Notes under the pieces: model-generated
What the model was told of the DNA's origin: nothing
The model's input: the letters and a program-made list of their open reading frames with translations, nothing else
Databases searched by the model: none
From: Robiginitomaculum antarcticum DSM 21748
GTDB lineage: Bacteria; Pseudomonadota; Alphaproteobacteria; Caulobacterales; Maricaulaceae
Direction: 5' to 3'
DNA length: 64,000 bases
Assembly: GCF_000365025.1 (NCBI RefSeq)
Contig: NZ_KB823011.1
Location: forward strand, 1,136,621-1,200,620
Made by a program: the position numbers and the translations under genes
Shown here: positions 62,722 through 64,000 of the stretch, piece after piece
Layout of the letters: every line of letters begins with the position of its first letter
Position numbering within the stretch: the stretch's first letter is position 1

Positions 62722-62746
62722 GGAACGCATTAAGGTCAAACGCGTA
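62722..62746 (+). promoter_or_regulatory. EcfG-type promoter, distal, upstream of nepR
   Basis: GGAAC, 16 bases, CGTA on the plus strand, about 105 bases upstream of nepR. Together with the proximal copy it suggests two starts for the nepR-ecfG operon. Confidence 0.45.
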
Positions 62747-62781
62747 TATCATAGGTTATACAGGCAATACTGTAACACGGA

Positions 62782-62807
62782 TACGTGTACGGAACCACTT
62801 ATGTTCC
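62782..62807 (-). promoter_or_regulatory. EcfG-type promoter of phyR
   Basis: GGAAC, 17 bases, CGTA on the minus strand, about 80 bases upstream of the phyR GTG. It overlaps the nepR promoter in the opposite direction. Confidence 0.55.
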
Positions 62808-62815
62808 ATTGCGTA
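62791..62815 (+). promoter_or_regulatory. EcfG-type promoter, proximal, of nepR-ecfG
   Basis: GGAAC, 16 bases, CGTA on the plus strand, 36 bases upstream of the nepR ATG. Autoregulation of nepR-ecfG by EcfG is known in other alphaproteobacteria. Confidence 0.6.
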
Positions 62816-62850
62816 TAGACATTTTTAGCGGGGATAAAGGCCAATATAAT

Positions 62851-63036
62851 ATGAGCGACCACGACAAGTACAGGAAATCGGATGATCGTAGTGACGGCAA
62901 CTTTGAATCCCGCCCCCTGCCGAAAAAAATTGGCAACAGTTTGAAAAAAATTTACGACGATGTTCTAAATGAACCCGTGCCTGATGATTTTCTCGCGCTG
63001 CTGGCTAAAGCAGACAAAAATAAGAAAAACGGTTAG
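62851..63036 (+). CDS. nepR: Anti-sigma factor NepR
   Basis: 61 residues. The conserved core is PLPKKIGNSLKKIYDDVLNE, followed by PVPDDFLALLAK, which is the NepR signature that binds EcfG and PhyR. Start chosen at ATG 62851; a longer frame from 62785 runs through the promoter and is not family-like. Followed by ecfG after 27 bases, so the two are cotranscribed. Confidence 0.95.
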   Translation: MSDHDKYRKSDDRSDGNFESRPLPKKIGNSLKKIYDDVLNEPVPDDFLALLAKADKNKKNG

Positions 63037-63063
63037 AGTGAACCTCTACAGAACGGTATCACA

Positions 63064-63675
63064 ATGACTGATAAAACACATGACGACTCCGAGGAGACCC
63101 CGGAGTATAATGAAGATGAGTTTAGGGCTGAACTGACGGCCCTCATCCCTCATTTACGGGCTTTTTCGCGATCTCTATGCGGAAATGCAGCGCTGGCTGA
63201 TGACGTTGCGCAAGATGCCTTACTCAAAGCCTGGAATGCGCGCGAACGCTACCGTCCGGGCTCTAATCTGAAAGCGTGGACTTTTACGATTTTGCGTAAC
63301 CAGTTTTATTCTATCAAACGGCGCTCTTGGCGCGCGACCTCACTTGAGCCTGAAGTGGCTGAGCAAACAATTGTTGCAACGGCCGATGTCGAGCAATCCG
63401 TACGCCTTAACGAGCTTCGCCGGGGACTGGACATGTTGCAGGACGATCAACGCGACGCGCTTATTCTTGTCGGCGCCAGCGGACTCTCCTACGAAGAAGC
63501 AGCTGAAATTTGCGATTGCGCCGTCGGGACAATTAAAAGCCGCGTCAGCCGCGCCCGTAAAAACCTCGAAATTATTATGGATTCCGGACATTTTGACGGC
63601 GAAGCGGACGGCGTTTCTGCCCTGGACGCTATGGATACCATCCTCGCGGAGGCCAAATCACTGGTTGATAGATAA
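63064..63675 (+). CDS. ecfG: General stress sigma factor EcfG
   Basis: 203 residues. The sigma2 domain is at about 25-95 (DVAQDALLKAWNARERYRPG and LKAWTFTILRNQFYS) and the sigma4 domain at about 115-175 (LQDDQRDALILVGASGLSYEEAA, GTIKSRVSRARKNL). It directs RNA polymerase to GGAAC-N16/17-CGTT promoters. NepR holds it inactive until PhyR is phosphorylated. Overlaps the kinase gene by one base (TAATG). Confidence 0.95.
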   Translation: MTDKTHDDSEETPEYNEDEFRAELTALIPHLRAFSRSLCGNAALADDVAQDALLKAWNARERYRPGSNLKAWTFTILRNQFYSIKRRSWRATSLEPEVAEQTIVATADVEQSVRLNELRRGLDMLQDDQRDALILVGASGLSYEEAAEICDCAVGTIKSRVSRARKNLEIIMDSGHFDGEADGVSALDAMDTILAEAKSLVDR

Positions 63676-64000
63676 TGAGTCTCGGGGCCGTGAGAGACTT
63701 ACGCGTCAGATTCGGCCTGATACTTGCGGTGGCGATGCTGCCGCTTTTGATATTTGCTATCTGGCAGTCTTTCTACGATTTCAATCAGGATAAGACCGCC
63801 CGTGAATCGCAACTTGCTTTTTCAGCACAGCGCGCTGTGTTTGAGATTATCGATACGATTGATACGGCGAAATCAGTTATCCTGACTGTTGAAGAAACCG
63901 TAGGCCGGCAGGGCTGCAAAACCAATCTACAAGATATACTCAATCAATTCCCCCAATTTGATGACTTTATCATTGCAGACCCGCGGGGCAATTTTATCTG
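63675..64000 (+). CDS. Sensor kinase of the stress locus, N-terminal part (truncated by window edge)
   Basis: The open frame runs from ATG 63675 to the window end (about 108 residues). A membrane segment (FGLILAVAMLPLLIFAIW) is followed by an extracytoplasmic region ending PQFDDFIIADPRGNFI, which looks like the start of a Cache-type sensor domain. Its position after ecfG, with TAATG coupling, is where PhyK-type HWE kinases usually lie. The catalytic domains are outside the window. Confidence 0.75.
   Translation, partial: MSLGAVRDLRVRFGLILAVAMLPLLIFAIWQSFYDFNQDKTARESQLAFSAQRAVFEIIDTIDTAKSVILTVEETVGRQGCKTNLQDILNQFPQFDDFIIADPRGNFI

Overview
The window looks like chromosomal DNA from a moderate-GC alphaproteobacterium, most likely near Hyphomonadaceae/Caulobacterales (inference). 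Supporting this are a ChvG-ChvI pair, a roughly 1600-residue NAD-glutamate dehydrogenase, a CP4-like AroA, a FYDLN-acid protein, IalB and YciB proteins, and a complete PhyR-NepR-EcfG general stress response locus. Gene density is high and neighbours often overlap by 1 to 14 bases.

Layout: 1-2.8 kb holds the end of chvI, chvG and an RluA-type pseudouridine synthase. 2.9-4.6 kb is an AT-rich two-gene island encoding an ImmA/IrrE metalloprotease and a class III nucleotidyl-cyclase-like protein. This is the best candidate for an undescribed signalling or defence module. 4.8-17.5 kb holds clpB, NAD-GDH, an MscK-like channel, an SDR and a DUF1971 protein. 17.5-20.4 kb holds a gene-poor stretch with a dispersed repeat, and a TPR protein built from exact 120-bp units. 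20.3-23.7 kb is a TetR-controlled lipid operon (PlsC-like acyltransferase, LplT-like transporter, SpoU methylase). 23.8-33.2 kb is housekeeping: ialB-like, yciB, acnA, a GlsB protein, cmk-aroA, a FYDLN protein, tRNA-Ala and recQ. 33.3-41.0 kb is a more AT-rich surface-polysaccharide cluster. 41.3-41.5 kb carries the decayed C-terminus of an OxyR-type regulator, followed by eda and tamA-tamB. 48.4-54.6 kb is the ligase-associated DNA repair cluster (ligase, exonuclease, Lhr-like helicase, phosphoesterase) plus a DUF4112 gene.

From 54.6 kb to the end the window is dominated by the general stress response: PhyR diverges from NepR, EcfG and a truncated sensor kinase. Around them are a FATGUY-type single-domain receiver, a GAF-HWE kinase, a Crp/Fnr regulator, mechanosensitive and DUF2254 membrane proteins, and small envelope proteins. 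I found GGAAC-N16/17-CGTT/CGTA promoter motifs, typical of EcfG sigma factors, upstream of phyR, nepR, the receiver gene, the PLDc_N gene and the MscS operon. They suggest that much of this end of the window is one stress regulon, with PhyR, NepR and EcfG controlling their own expression.

All calls come from reading the sequence. No database search was possible, so family names rest on recognised motifs and lengths.
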